Source: Globomyces pollinis-pini
Lineage: Eukaryota; Chytridiomycota; Chytridiomycetes; Rhizophydiales; Globomycetaceae
Direction of reading: 5' to 3'
NCBI GenBank assembly: GCA_025399215.1
Contig: MU621090.1
Location: 209,996-271,809 of the forward strand
Length of the DNA stretch: 61,814 nt
The notes under the pieces were generated by a model. That model was not told the DNA's origin. It did no database searches and worked only from the letters and a program-made list of their open reading frames with translations. Shown one piece after another: positions 47,923 to 58,453 of the stretch (position 1 is its first letter; every line of letters starts with the position of its first letter). The translations under genes and the position numbers were made by a program.

Positions 47923-50900
47923 TTAATTATCAAATATTCTTAGTTCTCCACTAATGACTTTATCACGTAAAATTGAACCAGATGGAATGTCAATTCGGCA
48001 GCCAAAGTCCGCAACTATGATCACTGTCCCAAATAATTCAATATCATTTCCAAACTTTACATCTCCAACAACTGTTAAATGATCTAAGTTTAAAATTTTT
48101 GGTGAAGATGGAATTCGTCTGTTAAAATTGACAATCTGAATCATTATCACAGAAAGAGAAACTTACATCAGTGAACTCTTCGCCAAGTTTTACAACTGGA
48201 ATTTCATTTCTATTACGCTTTGGATTCAACCCCACCACACCGTTTGAAATGTAATAGAGCTCTGATTTGATCGTGAATAGATCGGATGTTGATTGTAAAT
48301 AAACAGCCCGAGTCTTTTTTACAACAATGGCAATTGGATCTGAAGCATTGCACATTACATCAGCCCAGGGTGATTCAAAAAATTTAATTTGCAATTCACC
48401 ATCGCTAGGTGCAATGGTTTTAGTTGGTAGTCTAATCGTATCTTGTTCATCCCTCATACGTTTTAGTAACTTCACAGATATCCAAAAATTGTTTGAGCTT
48501 TGATAACCGACTTTTGACAAACGGTTACTCTAGAAAGATTATAAAAGCCATAGTTACCGCCGAATTGATATCAAAGTTGTTGAGCACATGAAGTTTACCA
48601 TTTTTAGCAATAAGCATATAATTGCTAGCGGCTACTTTTTTGGAATTATTCAATTCAATCACCTCGTGTAAGAAATCAGACTGATTCCTGTTTAAATATT
48701 CAACAATACTTTCATCTACTGTTGCACCAACATTTCTTATATCTGACACAAAAAGATACTCTTTTCCACCAGATATCAATTCATCCAAGATCCCAGAAGC
48801 TATCAAAGACTCATACAAACCGGCACCATACCTAAAAAGCTTTTAGAAACCAAAACCAATGTTCTAAAGAAAAGAAAGCGTGCATAGGGGTCATTCTGGA
48901 ACTTACCAGTACTGTTCAGATTCATATGTGCAATTTTTTGGTGGCAGACTAGATTTGACTCCAAAAAAAGGAAATCGAGACTGTGAAAAGTGCTGATTTC
49001 TAAGTTCCTCATGGATTTTACATCCACGAACTACTTGGCCATCAAATGAATCCATAACGTACAATGGGATGTCTACCTTAAATTTTTGGTTCAATGTCTA
49101 TTGTTTAGAGAGATAGAAGCAAACCAATATATTGGTAGAGATGAGATCGACTGCATTGCATCCATCTTTGATTGGTGCATGCAATAGTTCCGTATTTGCA
49201 TCCACTACAATCTTTAGAACGGCCAGTTTTGAAAACATGCTCGAATTGGATGATAATTTTGACTCGTGTAAACTGCCATACTCTATTAATCTTGGGCAAT
49301 AGGCAGTTGAGATATCGCTAAAATGAGTATGATCAGAAAGGCTTACACATTAGACTGGGGTATAGCACCGTCACTCAAATATTTCACATAGCGGTACAAG
49401 AATCGCTCCATATCGTTAAAAAATCTAGCGGAGGCAGAGGCATCATCGATTCCAATTCCAATCTGATTCAAAACTGATATCATTTGTAAAAACTTCTTTC
49501 CATTTTTCACGTTCACTGAATTGTTTGTTGTAAATGGATACTTTATTGGCAATAAGTTCGACTTTGTGATGCTTTCGAAAGTATTGCAACCAAACATTTT
49601 ATCAACATATAACGTGTTTGGATTCGCTTTACCGATTTTACATAGATGTGACACTGCTTCAGGTATTACTGAGACATGATCAATGAAATCGACTGTGGGA
49701 TTTTGCGGACTTCCCATGCCAGGTCTGTTGCAGTCTACTATTGCATAAGAATACCCCCGAGAAGTAGAATACTGGATATTCCATTGAATTTGAGAATCAT
49801 GGTCATTTTTGGAAGCGTAATTTATGTTCAAGATACACGGTGGTATAATTTTCGAGTCCCCAATGAAAAAGGGATTCATTGGAGGATAATATATAATATT
49901 TGCTATATGGCCCGTATGTGAAGTAAAGAAAATATCTTCATATTTGGTAAAATAGTCCGAAGGTAGTTGGTGGGAATATTCTTTAAATAGTGTTCTTTCA
50001 TCACCAGTAATTGTATTTAGTGTGAACCCTCTCTTGCAGCTATTGTAGCCGGAGCTGATCAATAGGAGCAGATGGTTTGATAAAACTAGAATTTCATTCA
50101 ACATTTGGTGATTAATCGAAATTGGAGATATCATTGTAGGGTTAAGTTGAAGTCTATATAGTACATACTTGGAGTGTCTCTGTAACTTGATCAAAACACT
50201 TTTATCTTTCATAGTGTATATCATTCTACATGGCACAGGATAATTATTATCACAATTTCTGATAATGTGTCTTTGAATATGATTTCTATCAAGAAAATAT
50301 TGTATAACATGTGTTGAATGAGTCGATGCCATACAATAGATCAATACTTCATCGGACTGCCACTCTCCGCCATCAACCAAGACTTCTTTAGGACCTTTGG
50401 GCATGTATATTGTGTCAAGTAATACACCATCTGCCAGTGAAGCGACACCAAGCGAAATTGATTCAATGTGGGATTTTTGAATTAGCCAGCTAACTCGTTT
50501 TTCGTTTGGGGATAGTTGAAAACTCCAAGCCTTTCCTCCAAGCTCAAAAAGTTCGACAGTAGCTTTTGTGTCTATATCAACCTTTAACCCAATTGTTGAA
50601 AGGGGATAATGAATAATAACCAAAATGGATTTCAGATGATGGACATATAATATTTCTGATACATTAGCTGACAGTTTAAGTAATATTTGCGGATCTGCAC
50701 CGTCAAGAGTGTAGTAGACAGACTTGGACAATAAATCTTGATAGAACATAATCGCTCCAGTAACTAAATATTGTCCAATTCGATGTGAGATCGCAAACTC
50801 CTCCACTTCACCAGTTGAAGATATTCTAAGTAGAGAATGACCGTTTAAATTAACTCGCTTGACATAAGCACATCCCGTTAATTTGTCTCCTTTGATGCCA

Positions 50901-51055
50901 GAAAACTTGCTGAGATTCTTCTTTACATCCTCTAGTTGAACAAGTGGATTCCATTCCCCATTCTTTTTCACCAAAAAGGTTCTATTCAATAATGGCTTAC
51001 CATTAACAGCTATATGGTTATCTATTGCTTCTAATCTTATAACCAGTTTTGGCAT
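47923..51055 (-). CDS. Fusion of S9C peptidase-like and UDP-glucose pyrophosphorylase-like pseudoenzymes
   Basis: Six exons (51055-49347, 49317-49125, 49097-48907, 48831-48558, 48529-48167, 48135-47923) sum to 2,943 nt, or 980 aa. Introns are 29, 27, 75, 28 and 31 nt. Residues 1 to about 500 follow S9C peptidases through the propeller and into the hydrolase domain (YYPPMNPFF, NIQYSTSRGYSYAIVDCN). HGGP is replaced by NYASKND, GGSAGG by VDKMFGC, and the Asp/His half is absent. From about residue 525 the protein follows UGPase: ARFFNDMERFLYRYVKYL, SKLAVLK, HFSQSRFPF, KEYLFVSDIRNVGATVD, SSNNFWISVK, LNLDHLTVVGDVKFG. The NGGLGTSMGC nucleotide loop is replaced by unrelated sequence and PPGHGD is deleted. 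The UGPase-like N-terminus lies in the same exon as the peptidase part, so the fusion is direct. It is probably a scaffold or regulatory protein; the role is unknown. Confidence 0.8.
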
Positions 51056-51381
51056 GCTGAAGCGAATTGGAAGATTTCTTTGAGACGGTCAAATATCTAC
51101 ATTCAGGGTTGTTGTGTTTCACACAAGAATACAATGGAGACAATATGAGAGTCAGATGAACAGTTTCAACGTTAGTTGATTATAGAACGTTGTATAATGT
51201 CAGATGTAAAGTAGTTACTATTTGATCGATTGGATTGTTTAAGATGAACAAAGAATCTCATCCAGATTTAATCCCCTTCTAAACGTGTTTTTATAAAAGC
51301 TCTTCGATTTCATAAATTGGGGGTTCATCCATATATAGTCACTGTAAGATCTTCGATAGTAAAAAGATACACTTTACTTTG
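51056..51381. promoter_or_regulatory. Divergent promoter region of the pseudoenzyme fusion and PARG-A
   Basis: A 326-bp region separates the start codons of the fusion gene (minus) and PARG-A (plus). No gene or clear factor site was recognised; it is AT-rich and should contain both promoters. Confidence 0.5.
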
Positions 51382-52833
51382 ATGAAGAAAAAGCAGACTT
51401 CAATTCAAGATTTCTTTTGTTCTACATCACCTACTGTTGGCTCTCAAACTATTGATACCGATGATATATTGAATACTTCATCAGATTTGCATTCTGCTGA
51501 GTTGACCGATTCAAGGATGAACGAATTCGACTCAAAAACTATGCTAGCAATAGAGAAAACTTCATTAGATGCAATTTCTTTTCTCAAAAATCATGGATTC
51601 GATGATATAATCGAAGATATTTTGAATTTTGCATCTATGGCAGATTCCATTCCAACTCAATTAAGGTTGATAAGCAATACAACTAGTTCCATTGAACTAT
51701 CTCGATTACATATTGCCTCTTTAATATCAAATGTTTTCTTGTGTCGATTCTTGAACCCTCACTGGAATGCAACTAAATTGTTTAACCATGCAGGAAATGG
51801 CCTTACACATTTACAACGCCAGAAGATCAAATTCTTCCGACAATATTTTGAATCACTAAAGAAGGAAAATTGTATGTTAATACAAGAAACTAAACAATTG
51901 TAGCTTGTATTATTTTTTATAACTAAGTTCTTTAGATCTGAACGGGTATGTGAAATTTCACAGAATATCTTTGGATCATAGTCCCGATTGGTCTTCGTTA
52001 AAAGATACGGAGATTGGATTATTAACCCTTTGTTTGGACGAAACGATAGAGGATCAAAATGCTGCTCAAGTTGATTTCTGCAATCGACGTATTGGAGGAG
52101 GGTAAGATTGTGTAAATTGAACGTGTAGCGTTTTGACTCACGGATCCGTACAGGAGGAAATAATGTTCTTGTGTCGGCCAGAATGTATTGCAGCATTGTT
52201 GTTTACAGATCCTCTTGATGACCATGAAGCAATTATCATAGAAGGTGCAAATATATTTTCGGGATATAGAGGCTATTCCTCCAGTTTAAAATGGCAACCA
52301 CTATCGACTGGGTATATATATATTAATTAACATGGAAGGAAAGAAAAATCCCCCATAATAATTGCGATTGATGCTATAAAATTTAAAAAACGTGATCGTT
52401 TACATGAATTTAGAAAATTGTCTATTGAAAGAGAGTTAAACAAGGCTTACTGTGGGTTTTCGATGGCCAGTAGGTGCGATGGTTATGATACACGCATAGC
52501 TACAGGGCATTGGGGTATCTATTTAATATTAATTTAGTAGGTTGTGGAGCTTTTAATGGTAACAAGCAGTTGAAAGGTATAATTCAGCTGCTGGCTGCGT
52601 CTGTCAGCGACAGTTCTTTGATATATTGCTGTTTTGGGGATCGAGAGTTTTACGAAGAGTTTGGTGCATTGCATCAAAAATTAGTGTTAAAGAGGGTTAG
52701 TGTTGCCGAATTATTTCATTGGATAACACAGTATCGGTATCGAAATTTTGATACTCAAACTGGTCTATTATTGGAACGTTCGTGCACTCTATTTGACTAT
52801 ATTGATACACAAGTTAGAAAACTTTATAGATAA
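51382..52833 (+). CDS. PARG: Poly(ADP-ribose) glycohydrolase paralogue A, with PIP-box
   Basis: Exons 51382-51871, 51936-52101, 52129-52311, 52339-52514 and 52541-52833 total 1,308 nt, or 435 aa. The catalytic signature is assembled across a 27-nt intron: RRIGGGVLTHGSVQEEI, with the Gly-rich loop and the Glu pair that hydrolyses ribose-ribose bonds of PAR. Other family blocks are CRPECIAALLFTDPLDDHEA, FSGYRGYSSS, ELNKAYCGFSM and TGHWGCGAFNGNKQLKGIIQ. The protein starts MKKKQTSIQDFF, whose QTSIQDFF fits the PCNA-interacting PIP consensus exactly; this suggests recruitment to replication or repair sites. A helical domain (ELSRLHIASLISNVFLCRFL) precedes the macro fold. It is a tandem duplicate of 53082-54483. 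Confidence 0.92.
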
Positions 52834-53081
52834 AATAATTTAATTCTACTTTGATCTTGAATTGCATAGAATCTGAATAACAAATTTTAATATCTATCAT
52901 CAGGAGACACGGTAATTATTATCAGACGGACTCTACGTTTTGGCTTCCTCGTTCCAAACCAAATTAAGTTCCCAGAAAATAATTTCTGTGTCATATGACA
53001 CTTTGGATGTCATCAAACGGCAAATCTATTTAAAAGCAAACGTCTGATAACCAGCTATACACTATTATAAAAAATTAGTTA

Positions 53082-54483
53082 ATGACACACGATTTTAGTT
53101 ATCCAAAAGGAACACGTCACCACAAAAATAGCATTCGGAAAGAGGAATTTGACTTGAAAACAGCTTTAAAACCAGAACCAGTTTCAACCAATTTAATTAC
53201 TTTCTATCAGAAACATGGTTTCTATGATATTATGCCCAGCATTTTGAATTTTGCATCTATGACTGATCTATTTCCAAATAAGTTAAGGTTGAAGAGCAAC
53301 ACCAACAGCAATGTTGAGCTCTCTCGTTTACAAATCGCCTGCTTAATATCAAACATTTTCTTGTGTCAATTCTTAAATCCAGCTCATAGAATATTCAAAG
53401 AAAATCCCACCAATAACGTATCAAAACTACAATTCGAAAAAATGAAGTTCTTTAAACGATATTTTGAAATGCTCACCAAAGAAAGTTGTAAGTGCTTGTG
53501 ATATGATGGATTAAACAATTAGTTTGTAAGAAATTGAATTCTCAACTGACATCAAGTCTTAGAAGGATCCGTAAAATTTCACCGAGTATCTGTGGCCCAT
53601 TGTCCTGATTGGTCGTCTTTAAAAGATAAAAAGATTGGACCTGTAACTATATGTTTGAACGAAAAGATTGAAGATCAAAATGCTGCTCAACTTGATTTCT
53701 GTAATCGTCGCATTGGAGGAGGGTAAGATTGAAAAACTTGACGTTTAGTGTTTTGAATCATGTACAATTTTCCATATTGACAATTATAGGGTGCGGTACA
53801 GGAAGAAATAATGTTCTTGTGTAGACCAGAGTGTATCGCGTCGATGTTGTTTACAGATCCACTGGATAACAATGAATCATTAATCATTGAAGGTGCGAAT
53901 ATATTTTCGGGATATAGTGGGTACCGTTCTGCTTTAGAATGTCAGCCATTATCAAAATCAATGTATTGCATTGCCATTTCTAATTGTGATAGGAGCAATG
54001 TATCTCCAACAATAATAGCTATCGATGCCCTCAGATTCAAAGAGATCAATAGTTTATATGAATTTCAAATTACTTCAATTCAAAGAGAGTTAAACAAAGC
54101 ATTTGCCGGATTTTCAATGGCTACCACCTTTAATGCCTTTGGAAACAAAGAAATAGCTACAGGACATTGGGGTACCAAACATTTACTTATCAACAGGATG
54201 TGGAGCATTCAATGGCAACAAGGAATTGAAGAGTATAATACAACTGTTAGTTGCATCAGCGTGTGATTCTTCGTTGATATATTGTTGTTTTGGTGAGCAG
54301 AAATTTTACGAATCGTTTGGACGTGTACATCGCAGATTAACCTCAAAGAACGTGACCATTGCCGATTTATTCCATTGGACTGTCAAATATGTACCCAAGA
54401 AGGTTAATCACAAAAGTCAAACTAAAGCACTCACACTTTTCGATCACATTCACACACAAATCACCACTGTATATGGAAGATAA
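53082..54483 (+). CDS. PARG: Poly(ADP-ribose) glycohydrolase paralogue B
   Basis: Exons 53082-53484, 53563-53722, 53749-53761, 53790-54171 and 54197-54483 total 1,245 nt, or 414 aa. The introns are 78, 26, 28 and 25 nt. The signature RRIGGGVLNHGAVQEEI is interrupted twice, leaving a 13-nt exon between the glycine loop and the Glu pair. Catalytic Glu residues and TGHWGCGAFNGNKELK are kept, so it should be active. The N-terminus (MTHDFSYPKGTRHHKNS) lacks the PIP-box of paralogue A. An intron present in A after PLSTG is absent here, and a longer loop (KSMYCIAISNCDRSN) replaces it. The first intron appears to use a GTTGTA donor, because the nearby GTAAGT would create a stop. Confidence 0.9.
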
Positions 54484-54527
54484 AGCTTTTATTAATAAAT
54501 GTACAACAATCTATCGAAACGAAACAT

Positions 54528-56051
54528 TTAGCCTGTAAATGATACCTGATCAAAATATACAGTGAAATAATTCATTGAGTTTCGACCGATTCCACAGATT
54601 GATGGTTTACGGAAATAAACCAATGGTTTTGAATCATCAACATCAACTTCATTGGCATATAATTGACCCATCAGATGTGTAGCATAATCCAACCCTTTAG
54701 AGATTGATTTTTTTAACAATACCAATGCAGCATCGTCATTTTTAGGAGTGCCAATCCCACTACTAAAACAGTGAATTAGAGTAAACAATGCATTATTGTT
54801 ATGCTTGTATACTTCATACAGAAATTCGAATGCTTTCGAATAGCAAGTGTTGCTATATGAGTTGGATAAGTGATAAATCCCCAAACAAACAAGTGCTTCT
54901 TGAGCTCCTGGCCCTTCTATACTTGTGATCAATGAAACTGCATGTTGAAAGCAATAAAGCGCCAATTCATGATATTGTGGTATGTCCAATCCTAAATAGT
55001 ATCGTTTGCCTGCCATGACATAATCCACGACCGTTTCCATTTCAAACTGCTTGAGAAAATGTTTAAATGAATTGATAATCTGTGTTTCCAAGCACGGATA
55101 CAAGATTCCATCATGGTATTTGAAAGTACACTCGTCCAACGTTTGTGCATTAACATCATCTCTAGAACCACAAAGGATATAAGCTAAACAGTTCAAATCA
55201 AGCAAATTGTAGTTCAATTCAAACCGCTCACAGAGCAGCAAAATGAAGTCATTAACAGGTATAGTATTGGTATGAGGATCAGTGCAGATCATGGAAAATA
55301 TTAAGTGACCAATTGTGTAGTGGTTCTTTGAGTCTATATCAGACTCATATCCCGAATCTGTACTCTTCTTTCGTTCCCGTGCTTGCGGTATTGGTCTAGG
55401 AAATGCTAATCTAGTCGTTGTATTGCTCATTAGAGATAAAAATGCTCCATGATAAGTTGATGGCCATTGTTGTGGGTTGATGGCGTGACCACAATAATTT
55501 TGAGATAGAATTGTCTTGATCGAGCTAAATTGTGGTCGATGAATGGGATCAATTGCAAGACAATCTTTCAAAAGTTCTTTCAGATAATGTGGACAAGTGT
55601 CCAAACTGTCTTCAGGTAGAGGTAATTTTTCAGGGTAGCATGAGAATACCAAATAAAACAAAATTATTCCAAATCTAAAAACATCGGTTTCTTTTGTGTA
55701 TTTCTACTATATCAGCTTGAATTCAAGTTGTACCTTATTGCGTTGGGTTAGCTCTGGTGCATCATACAAAGACGGTTGGCCAGTCCATTCCCCATTTTGT
55801 GATATCCCATCCGCCAAAATCTGAGTTATATAATCATGTCGTGAAGAATTTGAAAATATCATAGTCAAGGATATGCTTGGATAAATGTAATTATTCTGAT
55901 GGACATATTCCATCAAATCACTGATATCCAAAGCAATTCGATGCCGATTTAGATGGGATAGTTGTTCCGGATAACGAACAATGATATCTTGGATATTCAT
56001 GAATGTAGCTGCTAATTGAGCATGAATTATACAAGGATGGTTTAAAGTCAT
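54528..56051 (-). CDS. Pseudokinase C-lobe fused to Sel1-like repeats
   Basis: Exons 56051-55734 and 55703-54528 give 497 aa; the intron is 30 nt and splices to NKKYTKETDVFRFGIILFYL, a kinase subdomain IX pattern. From the first Met the protein begins at NHPCIIHAQL, equivalent to the start of kinase subdomain IV. The ATP-binding N-lobe (glycine loop, VAIK Lys) is missing. The catalytic loop HRD..K..N reads YPSISLTM, and DFG is altered to ADG, while APEL is kept. The C-terminal half carries Sel1/TPR-like helices (AFEFLYEVYKHNNNALFTL, LLKKSISKGLDYATHLMGQL). Kinase-Sel1 fusions are common in early-diverging fungi. It probably acts as an adaptor. An unannotated upstream exon carrying an N-lobe was searched for and not seen. 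Confidence 0.72.
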
Positions 56052-56586
56052 TTATGGTGTTCTTTGTTAACGGCTTGCTTTATGTACAAGGTTGAGTAAT
56101 GAGCCTAAACGGCAGCAGAATGACCTGTCGTACAAAAGGAGTGATTTGGACAAGTGACAATCATTCAACAGTCTCAGTCAATCCCGACTTGCTTTAAATC
56201 AATGTCTACCATTGGTCTGGTGTTTCTTTGGATACTTGTAATACAAATTCTTGTCCTCATACCAAGGCTGTAACGCTCATGATTGAACGTCAGCCTTTCC
56301 CACATGTTTTGACGTTACAGACTATAATAGTTTATCTAAAATTGGCTTTACAATACCCTTCAAATGCTACCATTTTCTGATTTTGTTCCAAACATCCTCC
56401 AAAGTCTCTGTTTTTTTGTTTCTCTTTCACCGTTCGATTCTGCCCAACTCTCAGCCCTTGGATTCAAAAAATTACAATAATCACATGACCTGCAATCAGA
56501 ATCACATGATTTACCTGATTGTTTTACTTACCAATCAATAGACAAATTAAACTATCTTAGACGCGATAATGCCAAATTAATGGCGT
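56052..56586. other. Intergenic region downstream of the disordered protein gene
   Basis: No gene is supported in these 535 bp between the start of the pseudokinase gene and the end of the disordered nuclear protein gene. Base composition is mixed, and neither a repeat nor a convincing RNA-gene pattern was found. Confidence 0.5.
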
Positions 56587-58335
56587 TTATTCAATTTCAA
56601 TAATTTCGTCTTCAACAATAAATCCATCCAGAGAACTATTCCAGTTACTACTACTGCTACCGATACTGGAATCGGTATCAACAAGACCATCTTTATCATA
56701 CGCAATTGTTTCTGTCCCTCGAATCTTTCTCTTTTTCTTTGGTGGTGTGTATGATGCAACTAGCTTTTCCAACTTGGCCACGTAGTCTGCTGGATGATAT
56801 CCATGATGAATTAGACAGTATCTTGTTTCGTCATCTTTTACTTGAGCCTGTTTACCAGAAAAATTATCTTTGTTTTTCATCTGCTGACATGGTTGGCACC
56901 ATAATTGTTGTAGAAGTTCAGATTCAGATGAGCTAGAGTCGCGTTTTTTGACTGACTTACTTCGTTTATGTTTTTTGGATGAAGAACTGGATTCCCGATT
57001 TTTTTTATGTTTCTTTGTCTTTTTGTGTTTCTCTTTTTCTGTCTCGGAGTTAGAATTGGCTATGAAATCGCCAAGGGATTTATATGAGTCGTCAACCTTT
57101 TTTGATCTTTTCTTTTCTTTTCTTTTCAAATAATTTAATTTGAGTTGTTCTATTTCTGGATTTGAAGCTTTATTTCTTTCCTTCTCTTTAGATTTCAATT
57201 TCTTCATTTTTCGTCTGACTAAATAACTTGATTTAAGTTTTTCCAATTCAGATTGTGGAAATATTGATGTTTCATTCTCTGTCATGTCACCTTTGTCTGA
57301 TTTGTCTGTCACAGTATCTGATGGATTTGTTTCAATATCGTTGTTAAAATTCATGACACCTTCATTTGTTGCAATATTGCGACTGGAATCTTGAATCTTT
57401 CCCAAAAGTGGATCAGTTTCTGTCAATGTGGGGTTGGTATCCATAATATCAACATTATGATCTATACTAAGTTGTTCATTACTTGATTGTACTGTTGGTA
57501 TCGATTCTAAAGTTGTTTTTTCCAGTTTGACATATTTATCAGTGTTTCCAGAGCCAGAAAGGCTATCATAAATTGTAAATGGTTTCAATGAATTAGTATT
57601 GCGGTTGGTAGTTGGATCAGAATCATGTAAATATTGACTCATTTTACTTGGTTTTGATTTTGAATCGTTTCGTATTGCTGAATAATTGAGATATGTACTA
57701 TTGAATTTGTGATTATCTTTACTTGGTAAATTGTGATTAAGGTAACTGGGTTTAATTATTGGTTTAAAATCTAGTGTTGGTTGATTTGAATCAAATGTAG
57801 GTTTTAGATCCAAATCAAGTGTGGGTTTAAGATCCAAATCAAGTGTGGGTTTAAGATCCGAATCAAGTGTAGGTTTAAGATCCGAATCAAGTGTAGGTTT
57901 TATATCCAAGTTGTGTAAATATCGATTCATTATATTGGTTCCTGTTGTAATATCAAATTTACCATCATCTAATTTATGGTCATATTTGATTTTGTCATCA
58001 TGGTCAAGATAGTTTGGTTTTATTGTTGGTATCGATTGTAGTGTTGTGCTTTTTTCAATGGTGAGTGGTTTAGAAAATTGACTGAAAAGTGAATCCTTGA
58101 TAATAGTTGGATTCATATTTACTTGATTCGAATTGGTATCATGCTCTTCGCTATCGGATTCTAACGTAATTACATCTTGTACTGATCTAGTTAATTTTGT
58201 TCCCTTGCTTTCTGAAAATAGAGTCTTTAAATTAGAAAATGATTTGAATCGTATCGGTTCTTTTGTGGTTTTTTCTACAGTTCGTAATATAGGATTCACA
58301 TTGACTGTTACTGTGTGGGAAGGTTTCGTCCTCAT
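56587..58335 (-). CDS. Disordered, Lys-rich nuclear protein with C-terminal Cys/His motif
   Basis: Intron-less frame of 582 aa, not recognised as a known family. It contains a SUMO-interacting-like motif DVITLESDSEEH near residue 55. A tandem octapeptide array DLKPTLDS/L (five copies) follows at about residues 143-183, then a highly charged Lys/Ser region with nuclear-signal-like KKHKKNRESSSSSKKHKRS. A C-terminal conserved-looking segment has WCQPCQQMKNKDNF and YCLIHHGYHPAD, which could bind one zinc. The end is strongly acidic (VEDEIIEIE), another possible SUMO-interacting motif. A chromatin-associated or SUMO-dependent role is inferred, not shown. Confidence 0.6.
   Translation of the reverse strand: MRTKPSHTVTVNVNPILRTVEKTTKEPIRFKSFSNLKTLFSESKGTKLTRSVQDVITLESDSEEHDTNSNQVNMNPTIIKDSLFSQFSKPLTIEKSTTLQSIPTIKPNYLDHDDKIKYDHKLDDGKFDITTGTNIMNRYLHNLDIKPTLDSDLKPTLDSDLKPTLDLDLKPTLDLDLKPTFDSNQPTLDFKPIIKPSYLNHNLPSKDNHKFNSTYLNYSAIRNDSKSKPSKMSQYLHDSDPTTNRNTNSLKPFTIYDSLSGSGNTDKYVKLEKTTLESIPTVQSSNEQLSIDHNVDIMDTNPTLTETDPLLGKIQDSSRNIATNEGVMNFNNDIETNPSDTVTDKSDKGDMTENETSIFPQSELEKLKSSYLVRRKMKKLKSKEKERNKASNPEIEQLKLNYLKRKEKKRSKKVDDSYKSLGDFIANSNSETEKEKHKKTKKHKKNRESSSSSKKHKRSKSVKKRDSSSSESELLQQLWCQPCQQMKNKDNFSGKQAQVKDDETRYCLIHHGYHPADYVAKLEKLVASYTPPKKKRKIRGTETIAYDKDGLVDTDSSIGSSSSNWNSSLDGFIVEDEIIEIE
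57787..57910 (-). repeat. In-frame 24-bp tandem repeat (about five copies)
   Basis: Units of 24 bp containing AAGTGTAGGTTTAAGATCC or near variants encode repeated DLKPTLDS/L octapeptides in the disordered nuclear protein. The unit length is a multiple of three, so copy number can change without frameshift. Neighbouring units are nearly identical, which suggests recent expansion. Confidence 0.88.
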
Positions 58336-58453
58336 TTAAAAAATATGAAAAATGGACAATGTCAATAGTAGATTAACAACATTGTGATGACATATTTGAC
58401 ATCAAGAGAGCACAAATACATATTATCGAAATAATTGGATTTATTTATATTTT

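Noticed and set aside
47923..51055. Two separate genes (a peptidase and a UGPase) instead of a fusion
   Set aside because: The UGPase-like N-terminal block lies in the same exon as the peptidase-like part with no stop between, and the exon sum is exactly 981 codons. A second promoter inside the exon cannot be excluded, but nothing supports it.
53485..53562. GTAAGT donor for the first intron of PARG paralogue B
   Set aside because: Using this donor with either nearby acceptor creates an in-frame stop; a GTTGTA donor a few bases upstream gives KEKGSVKFHR, matching paralogue A.
56430..56470. GTTCGATTC sequence resembling a tRNA B box
   Set aside because: No A box, acceptor stem or cloverleaf could be built around it on either strand.
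57821..58012. Open frame on the plus strand over the 24-bp repeats
   Set aside because: It is the complement of the octapeptide array; the minus-strand 582-codon frame is clearly the real gene.
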